From Salinarimonas soli (GTDB lineage: Bacteria; Pseudomonadota; Alphaproteobacteria; Rhizobiales; Beijerinckiaceae): a DNA stretch of 39,632 bases. Positions 32,640-39,632 of the stretch are shown piece after piece (the first letter of the stretch is position 1; the number at the start of each line of letters is the position of its first letter). A program made the position numbers and the translations under genes. The notes under the pieces are model-generated. The model saw nothing but the letters and a program-made list of their open reading frames with translations, did not search any database and was not told the DNA's origin. The stretch lies in NCBI RefSeq assembly GCF_008386575.1, contig NZ_VUOA01000031.1:1-39632 (forward strand). The letters run 5' to 3'.

Positions 32640-33377
32640 TTAGCGGGGTTCGTTGTGCAGGTTGAGATAGGTGGGATCGAACTCGGCCACCTCGCACAGA
32701 CGCTGCCAATCCAAGATCTCTACCTCACCGTTGCGCCAGACCAGCAACTCGTTCGCTCGCAGGATCTGCAAGGTGCGGTTCACATGCACCGTTGAGAGGC
32801 CGAGCACGTCGCTCAGCTCCCCTTGGGTGACGGGAAGATGGAAGCTGTTGTCCTGTGTCTGCCCGACGGCTTGCAGGCGTACGAACAGCTCGCAGACAAG
32901 GTGCGCGAACCGGCTCCCGGCCGAGGGCCTGCCGGTCATGACAAGCCACTGTCGGTGGATCGCTCCATCGAGCGCGATGTTCAGCATGAGCATGCGGGTG
33001 AGGTGAGGATAGCGCTCCGTGATCCCGCGCAGGATCTCGTGCGGTACGGCGCCGACCGTGCAGTCCGTCAGTGCCAGGATCGCATGATCCATTGGCTTGA
33101 TTACGAGGCTCTGTAGATCGACGAAGTCGCCGATCACATGCAGGGCGGTGATCTGGCGCTTGCCGTTTTGGAGAAGCTTGTAGCGGGCCGCAAAACCTGA
33201 CTGGAGAATCTTGCTTTCGGTCGGCGTCGCCCCTTCGCGGACCAGGTCTTCGCCCTTGGGCACGACTACCGTGCGGGCAACGATCCCGCTCAGCACGCGA
33301 CGTTCCTCGATTGAGAGCCGGTCACGCAGCGCCAGCTTCTGGATGAGGCGATCAGGCAAGCAATCCTCGGAGTGCAA
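32640..33377 (-). CDS. Crp/Fnr-family transcription regulator
   Basis: A 245-residue regulator. The N-terminal cyclic-nucleotide-binding-like beta barrel runs about 30-120 (VVVPKGEDLVREGATPTESK, GFAARYKLLQNGKRQITALH, VIGDFVDLQSLV), then the dimer helix, then a winged HTH (LPVTQGELSDVLGLSTVHVN, RTLQILRANELLVWRNGEVE). No cysteine set for an FNR iron-sulfur cluster is seen, so it resembles the many Crp/Fnr paralogues of Rhizobiales with unknown ligand. The start appears to be TTG 33377; no ATG is available in frame nearby. Confidence 0.9.
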   Translation of the reverse strand: MHSEDCLPDRLIQKLALRDRLSIEERRVLSGIVARTVVVPKGEDLVREGATPTESKILQSGFAARYKLLQNGKRQITALHVIGDFVDLQSLVIKPMDHAILALTDCTVGAVPHEILRGITERYPHLTRMLMLNIALDGAIHRQWLVMTGRPSAGSRFAHLVCELFVRLQAVGQTQDNSFHLPVTQGELSDVLGLSTVHVNRTLQILRANELLVWRNGEVEILDWQRLCEVAEFDPTYLNLHNEPR

Positions 33378-33610
33378 CAGCCGGGCAGCATAGGGCTACG
33401 CTCGGACCACCACAATCGACGTGCCTCGCCTCGCTCGCCGCTCGCGGGACTCGCGAGCAATGCTGCCGTTGACGCAGCCGGCTTGGCTGCAGTCGACCTC
33501 GTCGCGGCGAAGGGAGCCGAGCCCATCTCCGGTTCTAATGTTTTAACCTGTGATGCAGCGCAGGGACAAGCGCTCGGCTAGGGCGAGCCGTCTCAATGAG
33601 GGCTGGCTTG

Positions 33611-33805
33611 ATGACGGACAACTCGGAAGGCATGACGGCCAAGGCCGAGCGCTATCGTGCCAAAGCGGAGGAAGTCAGAACCTCCGCGGAGGGGGAGCGT
33701 CTGCGACATCACCGCAGGAGAAAGCTCGCCTACGCGGACCAACTCGACAAGCTTGCGGCCAGCCTCGACGCGCAGGCAACCCGAAGGCACGCGGACTTGG
33801 AATGA
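33611..33805 (+). CDS. Small charged helical protein
   Basis: Sixty-four residues: MTDNSEGMTAKAERYRAKAE, then RHHRRRKLAYADQLDKLAAS. A single long charged helix typical of short Methylobacterium proteins. An ATG 15 bases upstream is an alternative. Unknown. Confidence 0.5.
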   Translation: MTDNSEGMTAKAERYRAKAEEVRTSAEGERLRHHRRRKLAYADQLDKLAASLDAQATRRHADLE

Positions 33806-33912
33806 GACAGCCTGCAAAGCGTCGGGCAGGTGACGGACACGATTGACGTGCTCAGCTACAAAGGGCCGCCCGCCTGGCAGCCCAGCCGGCGACAAGCCAA
33901 GTACAATGGGGT

Positions 33913-34125
33913 ATGTTGTTGCCGATGAGACGTAGATCAGAGTACCTGCGCTTTGCGGATGAGTGCCGCGAGTTGGCGCGGACGATGGCCCGTGAGGACC
34001 AGCGTGGAGCTCTCCTTGCTATGGCGGCGACTTGGGAGCAGCTCGCCGCTGAGCGCGCATCCGAAGGTGGCACGGTGGACGAGGGAGTGCGCCCCGACCA
34101 GCTCACCACCGAGAACGACAGCTGA
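33913..34125 (+). CDS. Small YxxFAxECxxLA-type protein
   Basis: Seventy residues. RSEYLRFADECRELARTMAR, then LLAMAATWEQLAAE, matches the short Rhizobiales family of the form Y-RFA-EC--LA---D---R--LL-MA--W--LA. These small two-helix proteins are common and uncharacterised. The second ATG at 33925 may be the real start. Confidence 0.6.
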   Translation: MLLPMRRRSEYLRFADECRELARTMAREDQRGALLAMAATWEQLAAERASEGGTVDEGVRPDQLTTENDS

Positions 34126-34483
34126 TCCATTCTGGGTCCGCTGTCATCGTGACGAGGCCCTGGTCTGCCACGTGCTTCCACCCGAATTTGAGGAAAAAGC
34201 CTCGTGTCTCGGTGACCATTCTACGGTTGAGTCACCTTGAACCAGTGGAGGTGGTTATCTGCGCAAGCGCTCGGTCGATGGCTTGTAGAGCCTCACGACG
34301 GGCGCGACGTTTCGTTGATCCTTTCACGAGCCACCTCGTCGGTGAACGGGACGGCAGACTGACCGCCCTCAGGGTCAACGCACAAGGCAACTTTCGGCCT
34401 ACGACCAGACGGCGTCTTGTCCGGGTCGATCCCGCTGTCACGAATGCGCCCCGAGCGACTGCTGTTTGAGGTTGGTCCGAAGC
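34126..34483. other. Spacer with one copy of a dispersed repeat
   Basis: No firm gene. The minus strand has an 80-codon frame (34293-34535) that includes the repeat at 34353-34419. Its RPKVALCVD segment recurs at 39065-39131, so a very small or degraded gene is possible. Confidence 0.4.
34353..34419. repeat. Dispersed repeat, copy A
   Basis: About 67 bases similar to 39065-39131 in the same orientation, sharing GGCAGA-GACCGCCC, TCAACGCA-AAGG and ACTTTCGGCCTA. On the minus strand both copies encode RPKV-LCVD--GG-SA in one frame with several silent differences, which looks like former or present coding sequence. Confidence 0.6.
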
Positions 34484-34900
34484 CTATAGAGTGGGCGCGG
34501 CAGTGATCGCACGCTTGAGGACGATCGGCTGCCACAGGCTGCTGAGCGCCTCCCGGGCAGCGGCGACGAGGGCTGTCGGTGAGTAGGGCTTCGGTAGCAC
34601 GCGCGCCCTAGGCGGCAGAGACCCAATCTGTGGCACGGGGCCACCTGTCGCAACGATGATGGACAGGTGCGGCCAGCGGCTCGCAAGCAGCCGGATTCCC
34701 GCAAACGGATTGTCCGATCTGTGCGTCGGGACGTCAACGAGGGCGAACTGGATCTCGGGACTGGCCTGGAGCGCGTTGATGGCGTCCTCGAGATCGGCAG
34801 CCTCGACAACGTGAAGGTTAATGTTCTCGCTCAGCACGACACCCGCGTACTCCCGGATGATGGCGTGCTCGTCAACGACAAGTACGGTCTGCGGGCGCAT
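34484..34900 (-). CDS. Single-domain receiver protein
   Basis: A 138-residue receiver. MRPQTVLVVDEHAIIREYAG has one Asp plus Glu in the acidic pocket, FALVDVPTHRSDNPF carries the likely phosphoacceptor Asp, VATGG the switch Thr and LPKPYSPTAL the Lys-Pro. No output domain. ATG 34900 was chosen because GGAGG lies 8 bases before it; a longer frame to 34996 is not supported. The unusual PTHRS after the phospho-Asp departs from the common MPG. Confidence 0.8.
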   Translation of the reverse strand: MRPQTVLVVDEHAIIREYAGVVLSENINLHVVEAADLEDAINALQASPEIQFALVDVPTHRSDNPFAGIRLLASRWPHLSIIVATGGPVPQIGSLPPRARVLPKPYSPTALVAAAREALSSLWQPIVLKRAITAAPTL

Positions 34901-35042
34901 GGGCCATCCTCCGACTTGAGCCTTGTTGGCTGCCAAGATAGCCACCGGACAATGTTCGGATGTTGGGAGGATCACGGATGCCGCAGCGTCAGGCATTCCG
35001 ACTGCTTACAGACCGGAGCTCGGAAAGGTGTGCCGACGAAAA

Positions 35043-35070
35043 CCCCGCGCCGGCGGGGGACCGGGCGGGG
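35043..35070 (-). terminator. GC-rich intrinsic terminator-like hairpin
   Basis: CCCCGC-G-CCGG, loop, CCGG-GCGGGG: a 10-pair stem with one bulged base. Read on the minus strand it is followed by TTTTCG, on the plus strand by CTTCTTG, so it works better leftward. No obvious minus-strand gene precedes it, so what it terminates is unclear. Confidence 0.5.
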
Positions 35071-35390
35071 CTTCTTGTTTCCAGCGTGGGCGGGATCGGC
35101 CCGCTTTTAGTCGACTGCCGGGCGTGGGTGATCAGGCCAGCCGGCGAGGCACACGCCTTGTAGGATGAAGCATCACCATGCCTGCTTTGTTCCTGACGAG
35201 AGTAGCGTTTCCACAGGGGTTCCTGCAGCTGCACCTCACCCCTATTGGGCGTCCAGCCCTGATATCCAGGGTTCATGCTGGTCTGCTAGCGCACTCCGCG
35301 GGTGAACGTCTCCGACAAGTCCGCCACAGATCCGCCCGACGAATCCTGGCACGGGGGAGGCTTGCTCAAGCCAACCTGCGAGGCGGATCT

Positions 35391-35669
35391 TTGGACGACC
35401 GAACCCACTCTCTCGACGAGATCAGGCGTGCTGTTCGTAGTGACGAGGATGCAGACGTCCGGGCGATCAGCATCTTGGCAGCGACCCGCAATCTCGCGGA
35501 GCTGCCGGCGAGCGCGAACGAGGCGCTGACCCTTCGGACGCTCTCACGGGTGGCGCTGACCATGGCTGGGCTCCGGCCTGATGATCTGCGCCGTTCCGAT
35601 GTATTGAGCGACCTTGCAAAGGCTTGGATGGCGTTTGAGGACACTTGGCTGGAGCGGCGGGCGGCTTGA
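35391..35669 (+). CDS. Hypothetical helical protein, probable TTG start
   Basis: Ninety-two residues: LDDRTHSLDEIRRAVRSDED, ADVRAISILAATRNLAELPA, NEALTLRTLSRVALTMAGLR, DLAKAWMAFEDTWLERRAA. TTG 35391 follows AGGCGGA at good spacing, while codons upstream (an ATG at 35178) look non-coding, being rich in Arg and low-complexity. Unknown family. Confidence 0.5.
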   Translation: MDDRTHSLDEIRRAVRSDEDADVRAISILAATRNLAELPASANEALTLRTLSRVALTMAGLRPDDLRRSDVLSDLAKAWMAFEDTWLERRAA

Positions 35670-35745
35670 CCGCGAGAGGCACTGAATAAGGAGCGCCGGT
35701 CCACCGCGACGTGCCCACCTCGAGCACAGCGGAGAGCGCCATGAG

Positions 35746-35895
35746 GTGCTGGCCGGGGCGCAGGGTGACGGTGCAGTGCTGGTCACAATCCTCGATGCGG
35801 AGGGGAGGTCTGTCGCGTTGCTACACGATGGTGCGAACGCGCCGTTGAGGGTTGAGCCTCCCGGCTCAGCCAAGCACCGACAGCGCGCTTCCTAG
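35746..35895 (+). CDS. Candidate 49-residue small protein
   Basis: Frame from GTG 35746: (M)LAGAQGDGAVLVTILDAEGR, SVALLHDGANAPLRVEPPG. Composition is like a small beta domain and a GGAG-type site precedes it, but evidence is thin. Confidence 0.3.
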   Translation: MLAGAQGDGAVLVTILDAEGRSVALLHDGANAPLRVEPPGSAKHRQRAS

Positions 35896-36117
35896 CCTTG
35901 TGGATGTGCTGATGAAGGCTGCGGCGCGATCTCCGCAATCTTCTCTGATGAGGTCGATCACGGGCTGGCTATCGTGGTTTGCACGCTGTGGTTTCGTCCC
36001 TTCTTGCGCATCGCGCAATCTGAGCAGAGCGCTATTTTTGCGTGTGCATGAAGGCATGGACGGGTTATCGTGCACCCTGATCGTAGATCCATACAAATCA
36101 ACCTGGGAAACGACGCA
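35896..36117. other. Upstream region of the XRE regulator
   Basis: No gene seen. It must hold the promoter of the XRE gene; no confident -35/-10 pair was identified. Confidence 0.3.
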
Positions 36118-36552
36118 ATGGCTCAGGGCAAGAAGGCGGGTACCGACAACGATCAGCAGGTCAGTCCGAAGAGCACTACGTCTGCGGACAAGGCTATGGG
36201 AATGCGGTTGCGGGAAGCCAGGCTTCAGGCTGGTCTGAGCCAGGAGAGGCTCGGCGAGGTGCTCGGCGTCACATTCCAGCAGGTCCAGAAGTACGAGAGA
36301 GGCATGAATCGCGTGCCGTCTGGACGGCTGAAGCTGATCGCGTCGACCCTGGATCGCCCGCTCGGGTACTTCTTCGGCGACGACGATGACGCGGAGATGA
36401 CGGAGGCTCGTGCGGGGCTCATGAACCGCCACGCGGTCACCCTGCTCCGGTACTTCAACAAGCTGCCCGAGGCACACCAGCTTGCGGTCGTTGCGACGGC
36501 GCGTGCACTTGCGACGTTCGAGGGGAGCTCAGCGGCAGAAGCGGCCGAGTAG
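36118..36552 (+). CDS. XRE-family transcription regulator (PraR/HipB-like)
   Basis: A 144-residue DNA-binding protein. MRLREARLQAGLSQERLGEV, LGVTFQQVQKYERGMNRVPS, GRLKLIASTLDRPLGYFFGD is a Cro/CI-type HTH of the kind seen in Rhizobiales PraR/PhrR regulators. The acidic linker (DDDDAE) is followed by a helical tail (LLRYFNKLPEAHQLAVVATA RALATFEG) that is also typical. Probably a repressor; targets unknown. It stands just upstream of the coupled mini-operon at 36607-37243. Confidence 0.88.
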   Translation: MAQGKKAGTDNDQQVSPKSTTSADKAMGMRLREARLQAGLSQERLGEVLGVTFQQVQKYERGMNRVPSGRLKLIASTLDRPLGYFFGDDDDAEMTEARAGLMNRHAVTLLRYFNKLPEAHQLAVVATARALATFEGSSAAEAAE

Positions 36553-36606
36553 GGATGGCGCTGGAGACGGCCTCAAGCTCATGGTCCCGGTGCGGGGGCG
36601 GAAGGG

Positions 36607-36711
36607 ATGGTCAGCGCTGCGCAAGCCGTCTGCTCGATGATCGACCACGCTGATGGCGCGCCGCCTGACGTCGACGAGAGCGTGCCTATGGAATTTGGAA
36701 CCTCGCCGTAA
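36607..36711 (+). CDS. Candidate 34-residue small protein, first of a coupled set
   Basis: MVSAAQAVCSMIDHADGAPP then DVDESVPMEFGTSP, ending in TAA whose last A begins the next ATG (TAATG). GGAAGG lies immediately upstream, rather close to the ATG. The tight coupling to the next two frames is the main support. Confidence 0.4.
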   Translation: MVSAAQAVCSMIDHADGAPPDVDESVPMEFGTSP

Positions 36712-36953
36712 TGCCTGACCGGGAGCAAGCGGCGTCGATGGCGAGATCCGTCGCGGGCGGGGCATTTCAGTAGACTGATCTGCCGGACGCGCTCAAGTGG
36801 CTGGTATTCGGCACCATCGACAAGCTCGCGAGAGAAACTGACCTCGATCCGAATGCGCTAGCAGTCGAGGCCTTCCGCCAGCACGGTTATCGGGCTGAGA
36901 TAAAGAACATGGGCGAGTGCGCCATGCTACGGGCGGTGCGTGTCCAGGGGTGA
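36711..36953 (+). pseudogene. Small gene with in-frame TAG, coupled on both sides
   Basis: The frame MPDREQAASMARSVAGGAFQ, then TAG at 36771-36773, then TDLPDALKWLVFGTIDKLAR, ETDLDPNALAVEAFRQHGYR, AEIKNMGECAMLRAVRVQG and TGA. The part after the TAG has the composition of a real helical protein but no start codon of its own, and its TGA overlaps the next ATG (TGATG). With TAATG at the front, the overlaps indicate one 79-sense-codon gene carrying a nonsense codon, or recoded by readthrough. The CAG codon just before the TAG shows how a duplication or CAG-to-TAG change could have arisen. No family recognised. Confidence 0.5.
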
Positions 36954-37243
36954 TGCGACCTCCGCTTCGCGATCATCCCGAGATCAAGCGGCTCCACCCA
37001 GCACTGGGGCTGCGCTGGCTCGTGATTACGGCCAGCATCATCGGGGTCGGCCTGTTGGCTGAGGCGCTCTGGGTGTGGCTTGCCAGCCATCGAGCCCGGT
37101 CCGGAATCGTCTCCCCCGCAAGGTTGCAGCATGATACCGCCTCTTCCTACGTCGCCGGTGTCGAGGTCTCCACTTGGTTGGAAGAGGGGCGCCACGAGCG
37201 CAAGGTGCTGGCCGGGCGGCCCGTCAAGTCCCGCCCGGCCTGA
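36953..37243 (+). CDS. Small membrane protein
   Basis: Ninety-six residues with one clear helix (LRWLVITASIIGVGLLAEALWVWLA) after a polar N-terminus and a charged tail (TWLEEGRHERKVLAGR). ATG 36953 overlaps the upstream TGA by one base. Third in the coupled set. Unknown. Confidence 0.55.
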   Translation: MRPPLRDHPEIKRLHPALGLRWLVITASIIGVGLLAEALWVWLASHRARSGIVSPARLQHDTASSYVAGVEVSTWLEEGRHERKVLAGRPVKSRPA

Positions 37244-37376
37244 CCCTGCCATCCGTCGGGTCGGGTTGAGCAGGGCTGTCCGTCAGTACACCTTGCCGCC
37301 TCGCTTGGATGCACGGCTATGGTCGTAGCCGGCTAGATGGCGTTCGATGTAAGCTCCAAGCCGCCTTGCGATCTCA

Positions 37377-37520
37377 ATGAGAGCGGCCGTGCAACCACCT
37401 CGGACAAGCGCGACCAAATCGGCCATCCTCGCGGGCGTGCTACTGATCGTCTGCGGTCTCGGTACGGCAGCCGTGATCGGCGTGCTGGCGAGTGGGGGAG
37501 CCGTACATGCAGTGAAGTGA
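37377..37520 (+). CDS. Candidate 47-residue membrane protein
   Basis: MRAAVQPPRTSATKSAILAG then VLLIVCGLGTAAVIGVLASG: a basic N-terminus and one membrane helix. An opposing 47-residue frame from 37426 down to 37283 (MADLVALVRGGCTAALIEIA) also looks protein-like, so which strand is coding is undecided. The ribosome-binding site is weak. Confidence 0.35.
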   Translation: MRAAVQPPRTSATKSAILAGVLLIVCGLGTAAVIGVLASGGAVHAVK

Positions 37521-37609
37521 GCGCTGTGTACTTTCGGACCACCGGTCCAGTAGGACACGGCCCCACTGAGGTTGCCAATAAGGCCAGCGTAGCGGCGGGC
37601 TGGCGGGAC

Positions 37610-37846
37610 TCAGACGTATGGCGATACGCTCGTGTTGCGGCTGAGCACACGGTCGATTTCTGCCTTGAGGTCAACTGTCGCGGGCAAGCCCATGATCTTG
37701 CCAGAGGTCGCTAAACGATAGATCGAGGCGCGGAGCTCGGGTGGGAGAGTGTCCCAATGCGCGATCAGGCTCCCTGCCAGGTACTTGAGAGCGTTCGTGT
37801 CGTCCGCACTCTTCAGGTGTAGCTTCGCGAAATCCAGATGCGCCAT
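37610..37846 (-). CDS. Small hypothetical protein
   Basis: Seventy-eight residues: MAHLDFAKLHLKSADDTNAL, KYLAGSLIAHWDTLPPELRA, SIYRLATSGKIMGLPATVDL. Protein-like composition, and GAGGAG precedes the ATG at 37846. A longer frame to 38014 exists but its N-terminal part would overlap the structured RNA candidate. Unknown family. Confidence 0.6.
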   Translation of the reverse strand: MAHLDFAKLHLKSADDTNALKYLAGSLIAHWDTLPPELRASIYRLATSGKIMGLPATVDLKAEIDRVLSRNTSVSPYV

Positions 37847-37914
37847 GTGCTCCTCATGCTTTGCGCCTAGGATACCGAAGCTGGGCCGGTAAGGCGAGAT
37901 CCGGTGAAGGCCAA

Positions 37915-38085
37915 TCAGATTGGGCGGCAACGCCCAATAAACGGAAGCCGTCCGGCCGCTCCCGCCAGCGGGGCCCTGGAACATCGCTCTCCTGAGTGCG
38001 TTCCACTCGCTCACCGGCTCATCCCTGCCCCCAACCTGAGCCGGGACCTAAAAAGGCGCTCCCTCATAGTGGAGCGCCTTTTTTT
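37915..38085 (+). ncRNA. Candidate structured small RNA
   Basis: No plus-strand gene is here, yet a series of helices leads into a strong terminator. ATTGGGCG-GCAA-CGCCCAAT (37919-37938) is an 8-pair stem with a GNRA tetraloop on the plus strand; GGCCGCT...AGCGGGGCC (about 37953-37975) forms a bulged stem; GAGTG-CGTTC-CACTC near 37994 is a third; the 12-pair terminator is at 38051-38082. The GNRA loop exists only on the plus strand, which sets the direction. It could instead be the leader of the minus-strand gene at 37610-37846. No known RNA family recognised. Confidence 0.4.
38051..38082. terminator. Strong intrinsic terminator, works both ways
   Basis: AAAAGGCGCTCC and GGAGCGCCTTTT are exact complements (12 pairs) around an 8-base loop, followed by more T on the plus strand and preceded by A, so it has a U-tract in both directions. 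It is the clearest intrinsic terminator in the window. Confidence 0.9.
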
Positions 38086-38317
38086 ATGCCTGAGTGGGAT
38101 GTGCTTCTCGGGGTGTGGCAATTGCCCCCCGAACCGACGCACGACGTTTCGCACCAGCACCCGAGAGGCCGACGCAGCGTGCCCTAGGCTGCCTGGGTTC
38201 GAGACCGTAACCGAGAATTGTGAGCGGTTGCGCGATCTCCGAAAATTTGCGGAGAAAGCCGCGTTTCCTGCCAGTCGGCGCAACATGCCGTTAGGTCACG
38301 GACGCGATGTTCATGCC

Positions 38318-38593
38318 ATGGACATGGTCATCGTCGTCGCCTTCATCGTCATCATCCTAAGCGGCGCCGTCCTCCTGATGTGCGGGGCTGTCGTCATGCA
38401 ACATCACGAGGACCAAGCGCAGAGCACCGCTCACCAGCAGCACCGATCGGCACGCGGGTGGATCGACAGCAGTCGCGAATGGCACGCTGCTCGCTCGGCA
38501 GCGCGCCGCAGCGCCTCAGATGTGGATCCTGACGCTCTCGCCGAAGACCCGCCATCCAATGTTCCGGCGGTCACGACAACACGTCGTCAGTAG
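38318..38593 (+). CDS. Small membrane protein
   Basis: Ninety-one residues: a membrane helix at the start (MDMVIVVAFIVIILSGAVLL) followed by a His/Ser/Arg-rich soluble tail ending in TTRRQ. An upstream in-frame ATG (38285) is possible. Unknown. Confidence 0.5.
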   Translation: MDMVIVVAFIVIILSGAVLLMCGAVVMQHHEDQAQSTAHQQHRSARGWIDSSREWHAARSAARRSASDVDPDALAEDPPSNVPAVTTTRRQ

Positions 38594-38615
38594 CGTCTTT
38601 AGGGCTGTGCCGGAC

Positions 38616-38774
38616 ATGAGCATCGTCGCCATTGCCAGCGCTCTATGCGTTCTGGTCGCCACGGCACTTCTCGTGATCATCGCTGGACTGATGCACAAGA
38701 CCAAGAGCAGTCGACAGCGGCGGATGTGCCGGTGGGCGCTACGCTGGCATCGGAGGGTCCAGTCGCGAGTGTGA
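38616..38774 (+). CDS. Small membrane protein
   Basis: Fifty-two residues: MSIVAIASALCVLVATALLV with a basic tail (KTKSSRQRRMCRWALRWHRR). AGGG lies 11 bases upstream. It follows another small membrane-protein gene by 22 bases. Unknown. Confidence 0.45.
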   Translation: MSIVAIASALCVLVATALLVIIAGLMHKTKSSRQRRMCRWALRWHRRVQSRV

Positions 38775-38914
38775 TCGAGGAAACGGCCTCGGCCACACTG
38801 ATATGGGGAGCGGGCGCGCGGCGACCGTTGCCTGACCTGATCGCTTCGACTTTAGCGGATTAGCAGCTTTGGCAGCCGGGAGCATGGCAGCGCGACATAC
38901 CTCTGATCACGCGC

Positions 38915-38943
38915 CACCTGAAATTACAGGTGAAATACAGGTG
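38915..38943. repeat. Three-half-site repeat, copy 2 (CACCTG-6-CAGGTG-5-CAGGTG)
   Basis: CACCTG, AAATTA, CAGGTG, AAATA, CAGGTG. Same order and spacing as 32235-32263, and about ten more bases on the right are similar. Far from any start codon. Confidence 0.75.
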
Positions 38944-39064
38944 GCTAGCGTTCGTTGCCGTGAGAGGTGAGAGGCAGCAAGGCCCACAGATCACCCGCTC
39001 GTCACGCGACCCGTACAAGCCTCAAGAACCGTTGCCTGGCGGCGCGCTCCAGCCAAACTGGCCC

Positions 39065-39131
39065 GGCAGACCGACCGCCCCTACGATCAACGCATAAGGT
39101 CACTTTCGGCCTATGCCCCACCCGACTCTTG
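39065..39131. repeat. Dispersed repeat, copy B
   Basis: Similar to 34353-34419 in the same orientation. The minus strand reads GHRPKVTLCVDRRGGRSAG here against RRPKVALCVDPEGGQSA in copy A. Confidence 0.6.
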
Positions 39132-39228
39132 TTACGGTTCGCCTAGCACACGAGGCAGGCTACGCCTTCAAGGTGTTTGCTGCTTGATGAGCGCGTGGCC
39201 GTAGGCAACGCTGGGCAGGCACTGAATT

Positions 39229-39420
39229 CTAGTACAGGTAGGCGAGCGCCCCGGCTATGCATGCCAGCACCACCGGGACGATGGCCCGGAGTGCGAGGGT
39301 GTGGCGCGGGTAGTGGTCGTGGCCGGGGAGGTTCTCGCCTTCATCTGCTTGCGGGGCGCGGGCCATGGCCTCGACGAACAAGGCCAGCGAGAGCAACCAG
39401 GCAATTGCAATGAGGGTCAT
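39229..39420 (-). CDS. Small two-helix membrane protein
   Basis: Sixty-three residues: helix one MTLIAIAWLLSLALFVEAMA, a charged loop (ADEGENLPGHDHYPRHT) and helix two AIVPVVLACIAGALAYLY. A TTG 9 bases upstream is an alternative start. Unknown. Confidence 0.5.
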   Translation of the reverse strand: MTLIAIAWLLSLALFVEAMARAPQADEGENLPGHDHYPRHTLALRAIVPVVLACIAGALAYLY

Positions 39421-39632
39421 CGGCAGCAAAGGTCCCCCTGCCGGCGCCCAGTGGACGCCAGCGTGATGCTGCCGGGTGCGATTTGCCCAAGGCGCCGGGC
39501 GAGTCGCAAGGGCGCCGACAAGATATCCTCAGCCGGCTTCGCAGGCGTAAGCTTGTGCGAGTGCCACCCCGGTTTTTGGGCGTCATGGTTGACGGTGCTC
39601 TTCGCGATCCCGCTTGACCCCCTGGGTACCTG

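Larger units (their letters stand above)
38775..39228. other. Gene-free stretch with two dispersed repeats
   Basis: No gene seen. It carries second copies of both repeat types (38915-38943 and 39065-39131), each otherwise found once between 32.2 and 34.4 kb. Confidence 0.5.

Noticed and set aside
37283-37426. A 47-residue minus-strand gene (MADLVALVRGG...)
   Set aside because: It looks protein-like but overlaps a plus-strand frame with a clear membrane helix, and its ribosome site would be too close to the start; left undecided and not listed.

Overview
The window is GC-rich (long GC-biased antisense reading frames are everywhere) and looks like accessory chromosome of an alphaproteobacterium of the order Rhizobiales, most likely Methylobacterium or a close relative. 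This is inferred from protein style only: multi-PAS hybrid kinases, many 50-140 residue lineage-specific proteins, a PraR-like XRE regulator and a GcrA-tail protein. I saw no rRNA, tRNA or CRISPR.

Bases 1-6.2 kb are a scarred junction. A lysE/argO-type exporter end overlaps a dapA-like start that is fused in frame to the ATPase tail and receiver of a hybrid histidine kinase. Next come a small HTH gene, a PEGA-type lipoprotein gene and a small membrane-protein gene cut off by a complete IS3-family element (2488-3750). The right side of that IS is an unrelated gene lacking its 5' end. A VOC-protein tail fragment and a GNAT acetyltransferase follow.

Bases 6.5-18.4 kb hold an intact divergent locus, the most interesting part of the window. 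Rightward: two Opp/Dpp-type permeases, a Tat-like peptide/nickel-type binding protein and a glutamine-amidotransferase-like protein. Leftward: two ABC ATPases, a LacI-type HTH fused to a PfkB sugar kinase, a BtpA/SgcQ TIM-barrel protein, a second PfkB kinase, a gamma-glutamyltransferase-like hydrolase and a ribokinase-like third PfkB kinase. Most neighbours overlap by ATGA. The 67-bp divergent control region holds a sigma70-like promoter and an 18-bp perfect palindrome with a central CG, a textbook LacI-family operator placed at the predicted start site. I infer a self-contained uptake and catabolic system for a glycosylated or ribosylated, amino-acid-containing compound, controlled by a regulator that is itself a kinase. 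The substrate is unknown.

Bases 18.6-28.5 kb hold a HAD-like protein with an altered motif I, an adenine-methyltransferase-like gene broken by one in-frame TAG, inverted repeats, a DUF4242 fragment, an orphan ParD-like antitoxin overlapping a 1111-residue multi-PAS hybrid kinase, a single-domain response regulator, small proteins and a putative HTH regulator. The kinase tail, HTH gene and membrane gene here are the full-length paralogues of the broken set at 0.46-2.49 kb, in the same order.

Bases 28.5-39.6 kb are a loose array of small, mostly unrecognised genes (coiled coils, one-helix membrane proteins) with a Crp/Fnr regulator, a receiver protein and an XRE regulator. A TAATG/TGATG-coupled mini-operon contains a second in-frame TAG. 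Two kinds of dispersed repeat occur twice each, and a structured candidate small RNA ends at a strong intrinsic terminator.
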